A stretch of DNA of 64,000 nt from Mucilaginibacter sp. Bleaf8 (GTDB taxonomy: Bacteria > Bacteroidota > Bacteroidia > Sphingobacteriales > Sphingobacteriaceae), in NCBI RefSeq assembly GCF_018390515.1, contig NZ_JAHBBK010000001.1:992001-1056000 (forward strand). Direction: 5' to 3'. Under the pieces are notes generated by a model that worked only from the letters and a program-made list of their open reading frames with translations, ran no database searches and was not told the origin of the DNA. Positions 6,738 through 16,451 of this stretch are shown here, piece by piece; within the stretch, counting starts at the first letter, position 1; the number at the start of each line of letters is the position of its first letter. Made by a program: the position numbers and the translations under genes.

Positions 6738-8465
6738 TTAATATCCTGGATTCTGCGGAAATCCTGTTTTGTCTGACAACAAATCCAATTGGGTTTGTGG
6801 AATTGGGCGTAGCATGTGGGTTTCCTTCACATTAGTTGCGCCATCGTTGTTGTATGCTTTTACGCGTGTGGTTAGCAAACCTGTGCGGGTTAAATCAAAC
6901 CATCGTAACTGTTCGCCGCACAACTCACGCGCACGCTCATCCAAAATTAAATCCAACGTTACCTGGCTTGGCTGTATGGTCATGGCCGTAACGGCTGCTG
7001 TGTTTTGATCAGCCGAGTTTGATGCCCTGTAGGCCGCACGCTGCCTGATCACGTTGATATACTTTGCAGCATCGCCTGTATTACCTAACTCAAACGCAGC
7101 CTCGGCCGCAATAAGGTAAGTTTCGGATAGCTTGGCTACAATGAACGGACGCGTTGAGGCGTTGTTGGCAGCCGTGCGGTTAGGGTCGTCAAATTTCATC
7201 ATATGCGGATACATCTGGTTGGTGTAATCGCTCGGTGCATAGATGCGGTACTTTTTGGCTGCTCTTAATTCGGCCAATACCTCGCGGCCTGGCATGTACA
7301 AAGCCGTATCGCCAATGTTAAAGCCTTTTACGCTGGTATTGCACAGCCAAAGCGTACGGAAGGTCTTGTCATAACGTGAATCGCTGGTACGGTTACCAAA
7401 GGCAGTATTTAGCAGATACCCGGTAGGCCTGAACCTACGCCACGGACGCTGATACAGCACGCTCCTAACAACCGGAATAACACCATTTACACTTTGTGCC
7501 TCATAATTGGGCGTAAACAAAAAGCAGGCACGGTTCTCTTTCAATCCGCTTGCCGGTGCATTGGTGTTCGATTCATTGAACTGATCGTTCAGGGTGTGCT
7601 GTACGGCAAACAGGTTCTCGCCGGTGTTCTCGTTGCCTGGCTTATTCACATTGGCAAAATCATTGAACAGGCTGGCACCATATTGCGATGGATTATCAAC
7701 CAGTTGCTTGGCGGTGTTATAGGCTAACTGAAAATCGGCCTGTGCGGTAGTAGTACTTCCGGTAATACCTTTCTTTTCGGACCATGCACGGGTTAAGTAC
7801 ACTTTTGACAATAAATGCAATGCAGCAGCCTTGCTGGCTTTTGCAACGTCTGACGGACGTGCGTCCGGCATTTTAGATATGGCATCCGTTAAATCTGCAA
7901 TAATAGCAGCATAAACCTCATACACTGTGTTGCGCTTGGATACCGTTGAAGGAACTGTATTGAAACCCAGCGGCCCGGCGCCTAAATCAAGCGGCACACC
8001 ACCGTACGATTGTACCAGCAGAAAATAATACAAGGCCCTTATATACTTTGCTTCGGCAATAACCTGGTTCTTTTGTGCGTCGGTAAGTTCGGTGGATGCC
8101 TGGGCATATTGAACTACGCCATTACAGGTGTTGATGTATACAAAATCATTATTCCAGGGCGTTAACAGCTGCCCGTTATCCGACCGGATGGCGTAGGTAT
8201 TCAGCTGTATGGTTTCGCTGTTCGCAGCATCGCCGGTGGTAAATTCATCCGTACCGGGAACCGTGATAGCCAGCGCACCCTCCGGGCCAAATTGAAAACG
8301 TAAACCAGAGTAGGCGGCAGTTAAACTATAGTTGATGCCGGCTGCAGTTTTTAAGTAATCCGGGGTAAGTATTGATCGCGGATTTTCTTCAAGCTTTTTT
8401 GAACAACCTGCCGTCAGCGTTCCGGCCACAACAAGCAGTGCTAATATTTTATTGATTGATTTCAT
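6738..8465 (-). CDS. susD: SusD/RagB-family surface lipoprotein of the xylan locus
   Basis: 575 residues. A lipoprotein signal (ALLVVAGTLTAGC, Cys21 as lipidated residue) is followed by the SusD fold: N-terminal region with EENPRSILTPDYL and TAAYSGL, TPR-like helices (AEAKYIRALYYFLLVQSYGG, a family hallmark), and C-terminal YLIAAEAAFELG and LDLILDERARELCGEQLRW, which is the conserved RagB/SusD C-terminal signature. SusD lids the SusC channel and captures oligosaccharides at the cell surface. It follows susC by 14 bases. The neighbouring xylanase and glucuronidase genes make xylo- or glucuronoxylo-oligosaccharides the likely ligand. No further surface glycan-binding protein gene accompanies it. 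Confidence 0.93.
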   Translation of the reverse strand: MKSINKILALLVVAGTLTAGCSKKLEENPRSILTPDYLKTAAGINYSLTAAYSGLRFQFGPEGALAITVPGTDEFTTGDAANSETIQLNTYAIRSDNGQLLTPWNNDFVYINTCNGVVQYAQASTELTDAQKNQVIAEAKYIRALYYFLLVQSYGGVPLDLGAGPLGFNTVPSTVSKRNTVYEVYAAIIADLTDAISKMPDARPSDVAKASKAAALHLLSKVYLTRAWSEKKGITGSTTTAQADFQLAYNTAKQLVDNPSQYGASLFNDFANVNKPGNENTGENLFAVQHTLNDQFNESNTNAPASGLKENRACFLFTPNYEAQSVNGVIPVVRSVLYQRPWRRFRPTGYLLNTAFGNRTSDSRYDKTFRTLWLCNTSVKGFNIGDTALYMPGREVLAELRAAKKYRIYAPSDYTNQMYPHMMKFDDPNRTAANNASTRPFIVAKLSETYLIAAEAAFELGNTGDAAKYINVIRQRAAYRASNSADQNTAAVTAMTIQPSQVTLDLILDERARELCGEQLRWFDLTRTGLLTTRVKAYNNDGATNVKETHMLRPIPQTQLDLLSDKTGFPQNPGY

Positions 8466-8479
8466 AATTGGTTTCTGAA

Positions 8480-11400
8480 TTAATATCTAACATTTACACC
8501 GAAAATGAACGTACGAACCGGCGGCACGTCCACACCCACAGTTAGCTGGCGGCCTTGCACCGCAATACCGGCACCCTCGGTTCCGCCGCCCGAACGGTTT
8601 GGCTCGGGACTAACGCCGCCCATTCGCATGTAGGGCGAAAACAAGTAGCCAACGTTGTTGCAGGTAGCATATACGCGGAGTGATTTACCGCCTATTTTTC
8701 TTATCAGTTTATCGGTAAAAGTATAGCCGAAGTTAATGCTGCGAATGTGCAGATAGCTGGCATCAAAGTAAGCTAATGATGATGGTGCAATCTGAGGCAA
8801 GTCGCCCTGCGTTGCATCCGGCATCGGGAAATCATTGGTTGGATTGCTTGGCGTCCAATAGTTTACTTTCGGTACGTTATGACGACCGTTGATGGTATAA
8901 AAATAGCTTTGCGGGTTATAAACAGCGCTATACAATAAACCGCCATAACGGCCATTGGCTACAACCGACAGGTCGAAGTTTTTGTAAGTAAACCGGTTGG
9001 TAATACCACCTTCAAATCTGGCCTGATAGTTTCCGATAAGCGTACGGTCGTTCGCATCAATTTTGCGGTCGCCGTTCAGGTCGAGCGCTTTGATCTGGCC
9101 TGGCTTTTGGTTATATAAAGCGGCCTCTGCGGCTTCGTTAGTTTGCCATATGCCCAGCTTTTTATTATCGTAAGCCACATCAATAGGCTGACCAACAAAC
9201 CAGCCGTTGGCCACATCCTGCGTTACACCATTTTGCAGTGCCAAAATTTTATTTCTGTTCAGGAACCAGTTAACGTCAACGCCCCAGTTAAAACCATCTT
9301 TCTTTTGCAGCACCTGCGCCGAAAGGCTGATCTCAATACCTTTATTTTCTGTACGGCCAATATTGTTCAAAAAGCTGCCCGGTACACCGGTAGTTGCCGG
9401 CAACTGTTGCGGCAGCAGGATATCAAAGGTACGCTGGCGATATAAGTCAATTGAACCGGTCAAGCGGTTGTCCCAAAAACCGAAATCAATACCGGCGTTG
9501 ATGGTTTTGCTATACTCCCATCCCAGGTTAGGGTTGGTTAGGTTGCTCAGGTAATAACCGTATTGCCCGGCTGTACCGCTGTTGTAGTAATTTTGACTGA
9601 TCAAACCCAATGTAGCATAAGGGTTAATGGCCTGGTTAGATGTTTGCCCCCAACCTGCACGCAGCTTTAAGTTGCTGATATAGGTCTGGCTTTTCATGAA
9701 GCTCTCGTTGGTAATGTTCCAACCAGCTGATACTGCCGGATAGTAGTTCCATTTCTTTCCCGGAGCCAATACTGACGAACCATCCGCACGACCGGTTAAG
9801 GTTAACAAAAAACGCTCGTTGAAATTATAATTAACCCGCAGCATGTACGATAAGATATCGCGCTGCGTATATTGGTTGTTGTTGGATGCCGGAACAATGT
9901 AAGGCTGATCAGACTGGCCAAGGTTGTTATATTGCAGATAATTGGCCAGGATGTTTTGTGCCTGAATGTATGAGCCCTCGCCGTGTTGCTCTTGCAAGCT
10001 GTATAAAGCAGTAACATTGATCTTATGCTTTTCGGCAATGGTTTTATCGTAGTACAGCAAGTTTTCGATGGTATAATCGTAACCCGAATTATTAGATACA
10101 GTGGCCTGGCTATAAGTTTGCGTTGCCGGACTAAATGCTGACACCGGTGCCTGGAAACTGCCGTACTGATCCTGAACGTAACGTGCACCGATATTGATAC
10201 GGTATTTCAAGCCTTCTAAAATTTGTACCTCGCCATATAAGCTGTTGAATGTACTAATCCTTTTGCGGCGCTGTGCCCAGTTCTCTCTGTTGTTTACCAA
10301 TAGCGGGCTAAACTGATCCTCGCGCGGAGCAGCAGGTTTAGCAATTACATTACCGTTGGCATCGTAAGCCGGTACAAGCGGACTTAAACTAAGCACGCCA
10401 AACATCAGATTTACATTTTCGCCATCGTTTTGTGTAAATGTGTTTTGGGTGCTTAAACCTACCTTAATGCGCTTGCCTATTTTTGCATCCACACTGGCGC
10501 GCAAGGCATAACGCTGAAACTCCTGGCCCGGCACTACGGTAGTCTGGTCAAAATACCCACCGCCTATAGAATACTGGCCCTGCTCGGTACCACCGCTAAC
10601 GGTAACCTGATGATCCTGCTGGCGGGCAGTTTTATAGAGCAAATCCTGCCAGTCGGTACTGGTGCCGTTTGCAATCGACTGCTGCTCTTGTGGTAGATAG
10701 AAAAAGTTATTATTCGGTGTTGTAGAGCCATTTGCAGGAACGGAGTTTGCCAAATCGCGGTAAGCACGGAACTCGTCGCCGTTTAACACCGGATACTTTT
10801 TCATCACGTTGCCAAAGCCATAATAGCCATTATAACTGATGGTAGTTTCGCCGGTACGGCCGCGCTGCGTAGTAACAATGATAACACCGTTAGACCCACG
10901 GGAACCATAAATAGCTGTAGCCGAAGCATCTTTCAATACATCGATTGATTTGATATCATTTGGGTTGATATCATTTAAGCTGCCGGTAAAAATGATACCA
11001 TCAACCACAATCAAAGGATCGTTAGCGCCCGAGGTAAGCGAACGCTCGCCCCGAATACGTATGCGGCCCGGATCGCCAGGGCGTGAGCTGGTATTGGTTA
11101 CACTGATACCTGCCGCACGGCCTTGCAGTGCCTGCCCTAAGTTAGATACCGGAACCTCGCGCAAAGCTTTTTCATTAACTGATGCTATAGAACCGGTAAC
11201 GTCCGATCTGCGTTGTGTACCGTAGCCAACTACCACTACTTCGGTAAGGCTTTTGGCATCTGGCCGTAACGGCACATCATAAACATTGACGCCAGGCTTA
11301 ATCAAAATCTCCTGGGTTGGATAGCCCACAAAAGAAACAACCAGCGTATTTTCGTTTGCAGGTACCTCTATCGAGTAGGCACCTTCTACGTTAGCAGCTA

Positions 11401-11572
11401 CGCTTTTACCCGAAGTTTTTAATCTCACGGTGGCACCAGGCAGCGGAAGTCCCTTTTCATCGAGTACCTTACCGGTTACCTTCCGGTTTTGTGCAAATAC
11501 GATGACCGGGCAAATCATCAACCCGACCATCATAAACACTTTAATAAAATGTTTAAGTTTAGTTTTCTGCAT
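8480..11572 (-). CDS. susC: SusC/RagA-family TonB-linked outer-membrane transporter
   Basis: 1030 residues. Order: signal peptide (MVGLMICPVIVFAQ), carboxypeptidase-regulatory-like domain (KVTGKVLDEKGLPLPGATVR, about 30-110), plug with VVVGYGTQRRSDVTGSIASV and GRAAGISVTNTSSRPGDP and the RGxRS-type RGERSLTSGAN, then the 22-strand barrel ending in FIFGVNVRY. This is the classic SusC architecture for TonB-powered import of oligosaccharides. Its 5' region carries two copies (one exact, one 12/14) of the TGCAATCGATTGCA operator, so it is likely repressed by the LacI pair of the locus. It is the first gene of a two-gene minus operon with susD. Confidence 0.95.
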   Translation of the reverse strand: MQKTKLKHFIKVFMMVGLMICPVIVFAQNRKVTGKVLDEKGLPLPGATVRLKTSGKSVAANVEGAYSIEVPANENTLVVSFVGYPTQEILIKPGVNVYDVPLRPDAKSLTEVVVVGYGTQRRSDVTGSIASVNEKALREVPVSNLGQALQGRAAGISVTNTSSRPGDPGRIRIRGERSLTSGANDPLIVVDGIIFTGSLNDINPNDIKSIDVLKDASATAIYGSRGSNGVIIVTTQRGRTGETTISYNGYYGFGNVMKKYPVLNGDEFRAYRDLANSVPANGSTTPNNNFFYLPQEQQSIANGTSTDWQDLLYKTARQQDHQVTVSGGTEQGQYSIGGGYFDQTTVVPGQEFQRYALRASVDAKIGKRIKVGLSTQNTFTQNDGENVNLMFGVLSLSPLVPAYDANGNVIAKPAAPREDQFSPLLVNNRENWAQRRKRISTFNSLYGEVQILEGLKYRINIGARYVQDQYGSFQAPVSAFSPATQTYSQATVSNNSGYDYTIENLLYYDKTIAEKHKINVTALYSLQEQHGEGSYIQAQNILANYLQYNNLGQSDQPYIVPASNNNQYTQRDILSYMLRVNYNFNERFLLTLTGRADGSSVLAPGKKWNYYPAVSAGWNITNESFMKSQTYISNLKLRAGWGQTSNQAINPYATLGLISQNYYNSGTAGQYGYYLSNLTNPNLGWEYSKTINAGIDFGFWDNRLTGSIDLYRQRTFDILLPQQLPATTGVPGSFLNNIGRTENKGIEISLSAQVLQKKDGFNWGVDVNWFLNRNKILALQNGVTQDVANGWFVGQPIDVAYDNKKLGIWQTNEAAEAALYNQKPGQIKALDLNGDRKIDANDRTLIGNYQARFEGGITNRFTYKNFDLSVVANGRYGGLLYSAVYNPQSYFYTINGRHNVPKVNYWTPSNPTNDFPMPDATQGDLPQIAPSSLAYFDASYLHIRSINFGYTFTDKLIRKIGGKSLRVYATCNNVGYLFSPYMRMGGVSPEPNRSGGGTEGAGIAVQGRQLTVGVDVPPVRTFIFGVNVRY

Positions 11573-11670
11573 AATTTTCTGAGTTATAATTGAAGTTTAG
11601 TATGATGCTTAAGTTGAGCAGATATTAGATTCTCACCATTTTCCTGTACACGCGGCTACTCAAAAATTTA

Positions 11671-11684
11671 TTAAATCGATTGCA
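11671..11684. promoter_or_regulatory. LacI-type operator, degenerate (12 of 14 matches)
   Basis: TTAAATCGATTGCA matches the locus palindrome TGCAATCGATTGCA at 12 of 14 positions. It lies about 100 bases before the susC start, in its leader or promoter. Confidence 0.5.
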
Positions 11685-11883
11685 TAAGTGAATTAAACAC
11701 ACACAGATTGAATAGATAAAGTAAATACCTGAGCATAATGGTAAATTTTAAGTTTAGTAAATTGGTTATATCAACTTTGGTTGTTTGTAAAAGGCATGGT
11801 AAATCGCTCACCTACCTTTTCATTTATTTCAAAGAGTGTATCTAATTGGTTTCAAAGGCTAAAGTAGAAAGAAAAAATAAAAA

Positions 11884-11897
11884 TGCAATCGATTGCA
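11884..11897. promoter_or_regulatory. LacI-type operator upstream of susC, exact palindrome
   Basis: TGCAATCGATTGCA, a perfect 14-bp palindrome with central CG, as expected for LacI-family dimers. On the minus strand it is preceded by TTTG-like sequence (ATTATTTGC) at the position equivalent to the -7 element of the xylanase promoter. Confidence 0.75.
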
Positions 11898-12112
11898 AAT
11901 AATTATTTAAAATTCTGTATACGATGCGTTTTCATCTTACCATTACTACAAGGTTTTCGTTTGAACATAATCTAACAGAATTAAATCTTCAATTTAATGT
12001 CTGTAACAGAGCTTGGTAATAATTATATTTTTAGCAAAAAGATATTAAACTATTTTACTCATGATCTTCTCTTTACTCAAAGAAAATTACTGCATTTTAT
12101 AGTTTGTTATAC

Positions 12113-12142
12113 TTGCGAAAGTCAGTATTACTAATAAATTTG
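12113..12142 (+). promoter_or_regulatory. Promoter of the GH10 xylanase operon
   Basis: TTG at 12113-12115, a 19-base spacer, then TAAATTTG (12135-12142), an exact TAnnTTTG -7 element. The last four bases of the -7 element are inside the operator at 12139-12156, and transcription would start within the operator, so repressor binding should block it directly. Confidence 0.65.
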
Positions 12143-12156
12143 CAATCGATTGCAAA
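12139..12156. promoter_or_regulatory. LacI-type operator at the xylanase promoter, 18-bp perfect palindrome
   Basis: TTTGCAATCGATTGCAAA is the most extended copy of the operator in the window and a perfect 18-bp palindrome. It covers the end of the -7 element and the expected transcription start. Confidence 0.8.
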
Positions 12157-12194
12157 ATATCTAGTATTTGCAAAACCAATTAATCTATAGAATT

Positions 12195-13298
12195 ATGAGA
12201 AATAGCGCCTTAAAACTGGGGTTTCAGTTTGTGGCCTGTGCCATAGCAAGCTATTGTACCACGCAAACTGCATTAGCGCAAAAACTTGCCGGCAAAGGTC
12301 TGAAAGATTATTATAAATCTTATTTCCCTATTGGCGTAGCTGTTGCCCCGCGCAATCTTAGCGGCGAGGAAGGCAGGTTTATTGTAAAGCAATTCAACAG
12401 CCTTACCCCCGAGAATGCTATGAAAATGGGGCCAATACACCCACGCCCAAACCAGTATTACTGGCAGGATGCAGATTCCATTGTCAGCTTTGCACGGCAT
12501 AACGGGCTACGGGTACGTGGCCATAACTTATGCTGGCATGAGCAAACACCGGATTGGATATTTAAAGACAGTACCGGCAAACAGGTTAGCAAACAGGTTT
12601 TGCTTCAGCGTTTACGAGATCATATCCATACCGTTGTAAAACGCTATAAAGGTAAAATATATGCCTGGGACGTTGTGAACGAGGCTATTGACGATAACCC
12701 CAATAAATTTTTGCGCAACTCGCTGTGGTACCAGATATGCGGCGAGGATTTCATTGCCAAAGCTTTTGAATACGCTCACGAAGCCGACCCAAAGGCCGTT
12801 TTGTTTTATAATGATTACAACACCGAGCGCCCCGAAAAGATGGAGCGTGTATATAAACTCCTTAAAAAACTGGTGGATGCCAAAGTGCCCGTTCATGCAG
12901 TGGGTTTGCAGGCACACTGGTCGTTACAGGAACCCTCAGGTACAGAGTTACGCAACACAATTGAAAAATTTGCCTCGCTTGGCTTAAAGGTACAGATCAC
13001 GGAAATGGATGTGTCCATTTACCCTTGGGAAAAGGAACGCCGCCCATTGCACCCCGGCGAAAAAGGTGAACTTACGTCCGAATTAGAGCAGAAGCAAATA
13101 GCTAAATATAAAGAGGTGTTTGATATTTTACGGCAGTATAAAAAGGTAATCACCGGGGTTACCTTCTGGAACGTATCCGACCGTTATACCTGGCTGGATG
13201 AATATCCGGTACAGGGGCGTAAAAACTTCCCGCTATTATTTGATACCAACCTGCAACCCAAAAAGGCTTATTATGAAGTCGTCAACTTCAAAAGGTAA
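12195..13298 (+). CDS. GH10 endo-1,4-beta-xylanase
   Basis: 367 residues. A signal peptide ends at about TALAQ, with no lipobox, so the enzyme is periplasmic or secreted. The glycoside hydrolase family 10 barrel runs to the end: NSLTPENAMKMGPIHP, GHNLCWHEQTPDW, WDVVNEAIDD with acid/base Glu163, and VQITEMDVS with nucleophile Glu270. It cleaves internal beta-1,4 bonds of xylan. I used the ATG at 12195 because the alternative TTG at 12168 lies only about 20 bases beyond the expected transcription start in the operator. The gene is first of an operon with GH115 (19-base gap). Confidence 0.93.
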   Translation: MRNSALKLGFQFVACAIASYCTTQTALAQKLAGKGLKDYYKSYFPIGVAVAPRNLSGEEGRFIVKQFNSLTPENAMKMGPIHPRPNQYYWQDADSIVSFARHNGLRVRGHNLCWHEQTPDWIFKDSTGKQVSKQVLLQRLRDHIHTVVKRYKGKIYAWDVVNEAIDDNPNKFLRNSLWYQICGEDFIAKAFEYAHEADPKAVLFYNDYNTERPEKMERVYKLLKKLVDAKVPVHAVGLQAHWSLQEPSGTELRNTIEKFASLGLKVQITEMDVSIYPWEKERRPLHPGEKGELTSELEQKQIAKYKEVFDILRQYKKVITGVTFWNVSDRYTWLDEYPVQGRKNFPLLFDTNLQPKKAYYEVVNFKR

Positions 13299-13317
13299 AC
13301 CTCAACTCAGAAACCTG

Positions 13318-16215
13318 ATGATACAACTACTAACCAAGCCATTTATTAATCGCATTGTTTGCAAAGCAGCCAGTGCTTTTGCCATGATAGGCATTTGCAC
13401 AACGGCTTTTGCAATGGGTGAGCAACCTTATGTTTCGGATAAGGCCAGCACGGGTGCTTTTGCCTTATCAGCGGCAGGTAAATCGGCACCTATATTTGTA
13501 AGCCCGGCAGATTATAAAGGTGTGATACGGGCAGCCAAGGATCTGCAAACAGACATTACCTCGGTAACTCAGGCCGAGCCACTTTTATCTACAAATACCA
13601 TTACAGGCAAGCAAGTAGTACTGATTGGTACAATTGGAAACAGTACGCTGATTGACCGCCTTATTCAGCAGAAAAAATTGAATGTAGCCGGTATTAAGGG
13701 TAAGTGGGAAACCTTTGTACTGCAAACTATCAGCCACCCAATGCCGGGGGTTGATAAGGCACTCGTGATTGCCGGTAGCGACAAGCGGGGTACTATATAC
13801 GGTATTTATGACCTATCAGCCCAAATTGGAGTATCGCCCTGGTACTGGTGGGCAGATGTACCGGTTAAACAGCAAAAAAGCCTCTATGTGTTGCCTGGCC
13901 GCCATTCGCAGGGCGAACCTGCTGTAAAGTACCGTGGCATATTTATTAATGATGAAGCGCCGGCGTTTTCGGGATGGACAAATGAGAAGTTTGGCGGCTT
14001 TAACCATAAAGTATACACCAAAGTATTTGAACTGATCTTGCGCCTGAAGGGCAATTACCTTTGGCCTGCTATGTGGGGCAATGCCTTTAATGATGATGAT
14101 TCGCTGAACCGGCCACTGGCTGATGAGTACGGCATTGTAATGGGCACATCGCACCACGAACCTATGGACCGCGCCCAAACTGAATGGAAACGTTACGGTA
14201 AAGGTGAATGGGATTATAATAAAAATGGCGAAGTACTGCGCAACTTTTGGCGCAAAGGTATACAGAACATGGGCACTGCCGAAACCATCGTAACTGTAGG
14301 CATGCGCGGCGATGGCGATATGGCTATGGAAGAAGGCACCAACATTGCCCTACTGGAAAAAATAGTGGCCGACCAGCGCAAAATTATTGCCGATGTAACC
14401 GGCAACCCCGCTGACCAAACGCCGCAATTATGGGCGCTTTATAAAGAAGTTCAGGAGTATTACGACAAAGGTATGCGCGTGCCTGACGATATAACCTTAC
14501 TGTTGTGTGATGACAATTGGGGCAACATCCGCAAGCTACCCGCACTGGGCGAAAAACCACGTAAAGGAGGCTACGGCATTTATTATCATTTTGATTACGT
14601 GGGCGATCCGCGAAATTACAAATGGCTTAACACCAACCCCATCAGCAAAGTATGGGAGCAAATGCATCTGGCTTATGAATATAACGCCCGGCAGGTATGG
14701 ATTGTGAATGTGGGGGATTTGAAACCCATGGAATACCCCATCTCCTTCTTTTTGGATTATGCCTGGAACCCCAATAAATGGCCGGCAAGCCGGGTGCAGG
14801 AGTATACCCGGCTGTGGGCTAAGCAACAATTTGGTGCAACATACGCGATACAAATTGCCGATATCCTGTCTAAATACACCAAATACAATGGCCGCCGTAA
14901 GCCAGAAATGCTCGATCAGAACACGTATAGCCTGGCAAACTTCCGGGAGTTTGAAACAATTGTAAACGACTATAATAAATTGGAAGAGCAGGCACAAGCT
15001 TTATACAAAGACATACCCAAACAATACAAAGACGCTTATTACCAACTGGTGCTGCACCCGGTACAGGCTTGTTCAAACCTGAATGCCATGTATTATGCCG
15101 CTGCCAAAAATCACCTATATGCCAGTCAAGGCCGTGCGGCTACAAATGATATGGCACAGCAGGTAAGAGATTTATACGTCCGCGATGCAGAAATATCCAG
15201 ATACTATAATACCCAATTAGCGGGTGGCAAATGGAACCACATGATGGATCAAACCCATATTGGTTACACTTACTGGCAACAGCCAGATTCGAATAAGATG
15301 CCGGAAGTAAAAACAATTAACATTCCGCAAAAGGCCGCGATGGGTGTTGCTGTACAGGGCTTAAATGAGTGGTGGCCTAATTCATCAGCGCAAGCGGCTT
15401 TGCAGCAGTTCAACCTGTTGCAGCAGCAGCCACAATATATCGAGGTATTTAACCGTGGTAAACTGCCAATAAAATATTCGGTAAGTACGGCTCCGTGGAT
15501 AACGGCTACGCCACAAAGCGGCACTATAGATCAGGAGAACCGCTTATCAGTTAGTATTAATTGGCAAAAGGTACCAGTGGGTACCCAAAGCGGAACTGTT
15601 ACCATCAAAGGTTCCGATGGCAGCAGCATATCGGTTAACGTACCTGTTAGCACGATCAAAAATGCACCGGGCATTGGCTTTTTACAAAACAACGGTTATG
15701 TATCAATCGAAGCAGAACATTACAATAAGGCCGTCACAACACCGCAAATTAAATGGTTAACCATACCAGACTATGGCCGCACGCTATCCGGCGTAACCCC
15801 CTACCCGGTTACCGCCCCGTTACAAAAACCCGGCGGCAATAGCCCCCACCTGGAATATATGGTAACCCTGGCCGACACCGGCAAGGTTTACATCCATGCC
15901 TACCTATCGCCCACTATTGATTTTACGCATAATAAAAGCTTGCAATACGCCATTTCTGTTGATGACGAGCAGCCGCAAATATGCAACGTAAATGCAGCCG
16001 CTAACCAGCAAGTATGGAGTAAGGCCGTGGCCGAAAACATAAACATTTTGGTATCAGAACACCACATTGCCAAAGCGGGTATGCATACAGTTAAGTTTTG
16101 GATGGTAAGCCCAGGTGTAGTATTGCAAAAGTTGGTTCTGAATATTAACCACCGTTTACCGGCCAGCTATTTAGGTCCGCCTGAGAACTATCGGGTAACT
16201 ACAATTAATCAGTAA
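13318..16215 (+). CDS. GH115 xylan alpha-1,2-glucuronidase
   Basis: About 965 residues. The start at 13318 gives a good signal peptide (INRIVCKAASAFAMIGICTTAFA); an ATG at 13273 would overlap the xylanase gene. The body matches glycoside hydrolase family 115: an N-terminal domain with GTIYGIYDLSAQIGVSPWYW, a barrel entry RGIFINDEAPAFSGW, then LKGNYLWPAMWGNAFNDDD, GTSHHEPMDRAQ and VTVGMRGDGDMAMEEG, followed by C-terminal domains with a beta-rich region containing YVSIEAEHYNKA. GH115 enzymes remove (4-O-methyl-)glucuronic acid from internal and terminal xylose units of glucuronoxylan. This fixes the likely substrate of the locus. A terminator follows, so the operon is probably xylanase-GH115 only. 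Confidence 0.92.
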   Translation: MIQLLTKPFINRIVCKAASAFAMIGICTTAFAMGEQPYVSDKASTGAFALSAAGKSAPIFVSPADYKGVIRAAKDLQTDITSVTQAEPLLSTNTITGKQVVLIGTIGNSTLIDRLIQQKKLNVAGIKGKWETFVLQTISHPMPGVDKALVIAGSDKRGTIYGIYDLSAQIGVSPWYWWADVPVKQQKSLYVLPGRHSQGEPAVKYRGIFINDEAPAFSGWTNEKFGGFNHKVYTKVFELILRLKGNYLWPAMWGNAFNDDDSLNRPLADEYGIVMGTSHHEPMDRAQTEWKRYGKGEWDYNKNGEVLRNFWRKGIQNMGTAETIVTVGMRGDGDMAMEEGTNIALLEKIVADQRKIIADVTGNPADQTPQLWALYKEVQEYYDKGMRVPDDITLLLCDDNWGNIRKLPALGEKPRKGGYGIYYHFDYVGDPRNYKWLNTNPISKVWEQMHLAYEYNARQVWIVNVGDLKPMEYPISFFLDYAWNPNKWPASRVQEYTRLWAKQQFGATYAIQIADILSKYTKYNGRRKPEMLDQNTYSLANFREFETIVNDYNKLEEQAQALYKDIPKQYKDAYYQLVLHPVQACSNLNAMYYAAAKNHLYASQGRAATNDMAQQVRDLYVRDAEISRYYNTQLAGGKWNHMMDQTHIGYTYWQQPDSNKMPEVKTINIPQKAAMGVAVQGLNEWWPNSSAQAALQQFNLLQQQPQYIEVFNRGKLPIKYSVSTAPWITATPQSGTIDQENRLSVSINWQKVPVGTQSGTVTIKGSDGSSISVNVPVSTIKNAPGIGFLQNNGYVSIEAEHYNKAVTTPQIKWLTIPDYGRTLSGVTPYPVTAPLQKPGGNSPHLEYMVTLADTGKVYIHAYLSPTIDFTHNKSLQYAISVDDEQPQICNVNAAANQQVWSKAVAENINILVSEHHIAKAGMHTVKFWMVSPGVVLQKLVLNINHRLPASYLGPPENYRVTTINQ

Positions 16216-16226
16216 AAATTCACTTC

Positions 16227-16278
16227 AAAAGCCTTGTTCCATCAACTGATATACTTCAGTGACAGAACAAGGCTTTTT
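16227..16278 (+). terminator. Terminator after GH115
   Basis: AAAAGCCTTGTTC (16227-16239) pairs with GAACAAGGCTTTT (16265-16277), followed by T. The loop is 25 bases. Confidence 0.75.
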
Positions 16279-16325
16279 GACTTATCAGTCTACAAACCGT
16301 TACCTATCAAAGCTGAACACGTTAA

Positions 16326-16339
16326 TGCAATCGATTGTA
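16326..16339. promoter_or_regulatory. LacI-type operator before the transaldolase gene (13 of 14)
   Basis: TGCAATCGATTGTA differs from the palindrome at one base. It lies 113 bases before the transaldolase ATG and after the GH115 terminator, so it should control the transaldolase/transketolase genes as a separate unit. No exact TAnnTTTG was seen beside it. Confidence 0.7.
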
Positions 16340-16451
16340 TAAATTGTTTAGGTAACATTCAAAAAATATTGCATTTTTACTGCGTATCGGGGCCTAAGGG
16401 TCTATTTCAACGTTCAAACAGTTTATCACATTCATAAACAAATAATTAATT

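Larger units (their letters stand above)
11573..12194. promoter_or_regulatory. Divergent control region between susC and the GH10 xylanase gene
   Basis: This 622-base AT-rich gap has no convincing gene. It holds three LacI-type operator sites (11671-11684, 11884-11897, 12139-12156), the xylanase promoter and, by position, the susC promoter. The middle part (about 11910-12110) is AT-rich without recognised elements. Confidence 0.7.

Noticed and set aside
12168..12194. TTG start for the xylanase nine codons earlier
   Set aside because: It lies only about 20 bases from the expected transcription start within the operator, and the ATG at 12195 gives a clean signal peptide.
14536..14997. Minus-strand frame of 153 codons within GH115
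   Set aside because: Antisense shadow of a well-supported GH115 gene.
16234..16437. Plus-strand open frame of 67 codons
   Set aside because: It spans the GH115 terminator and the operator at 16326; no start context or family.
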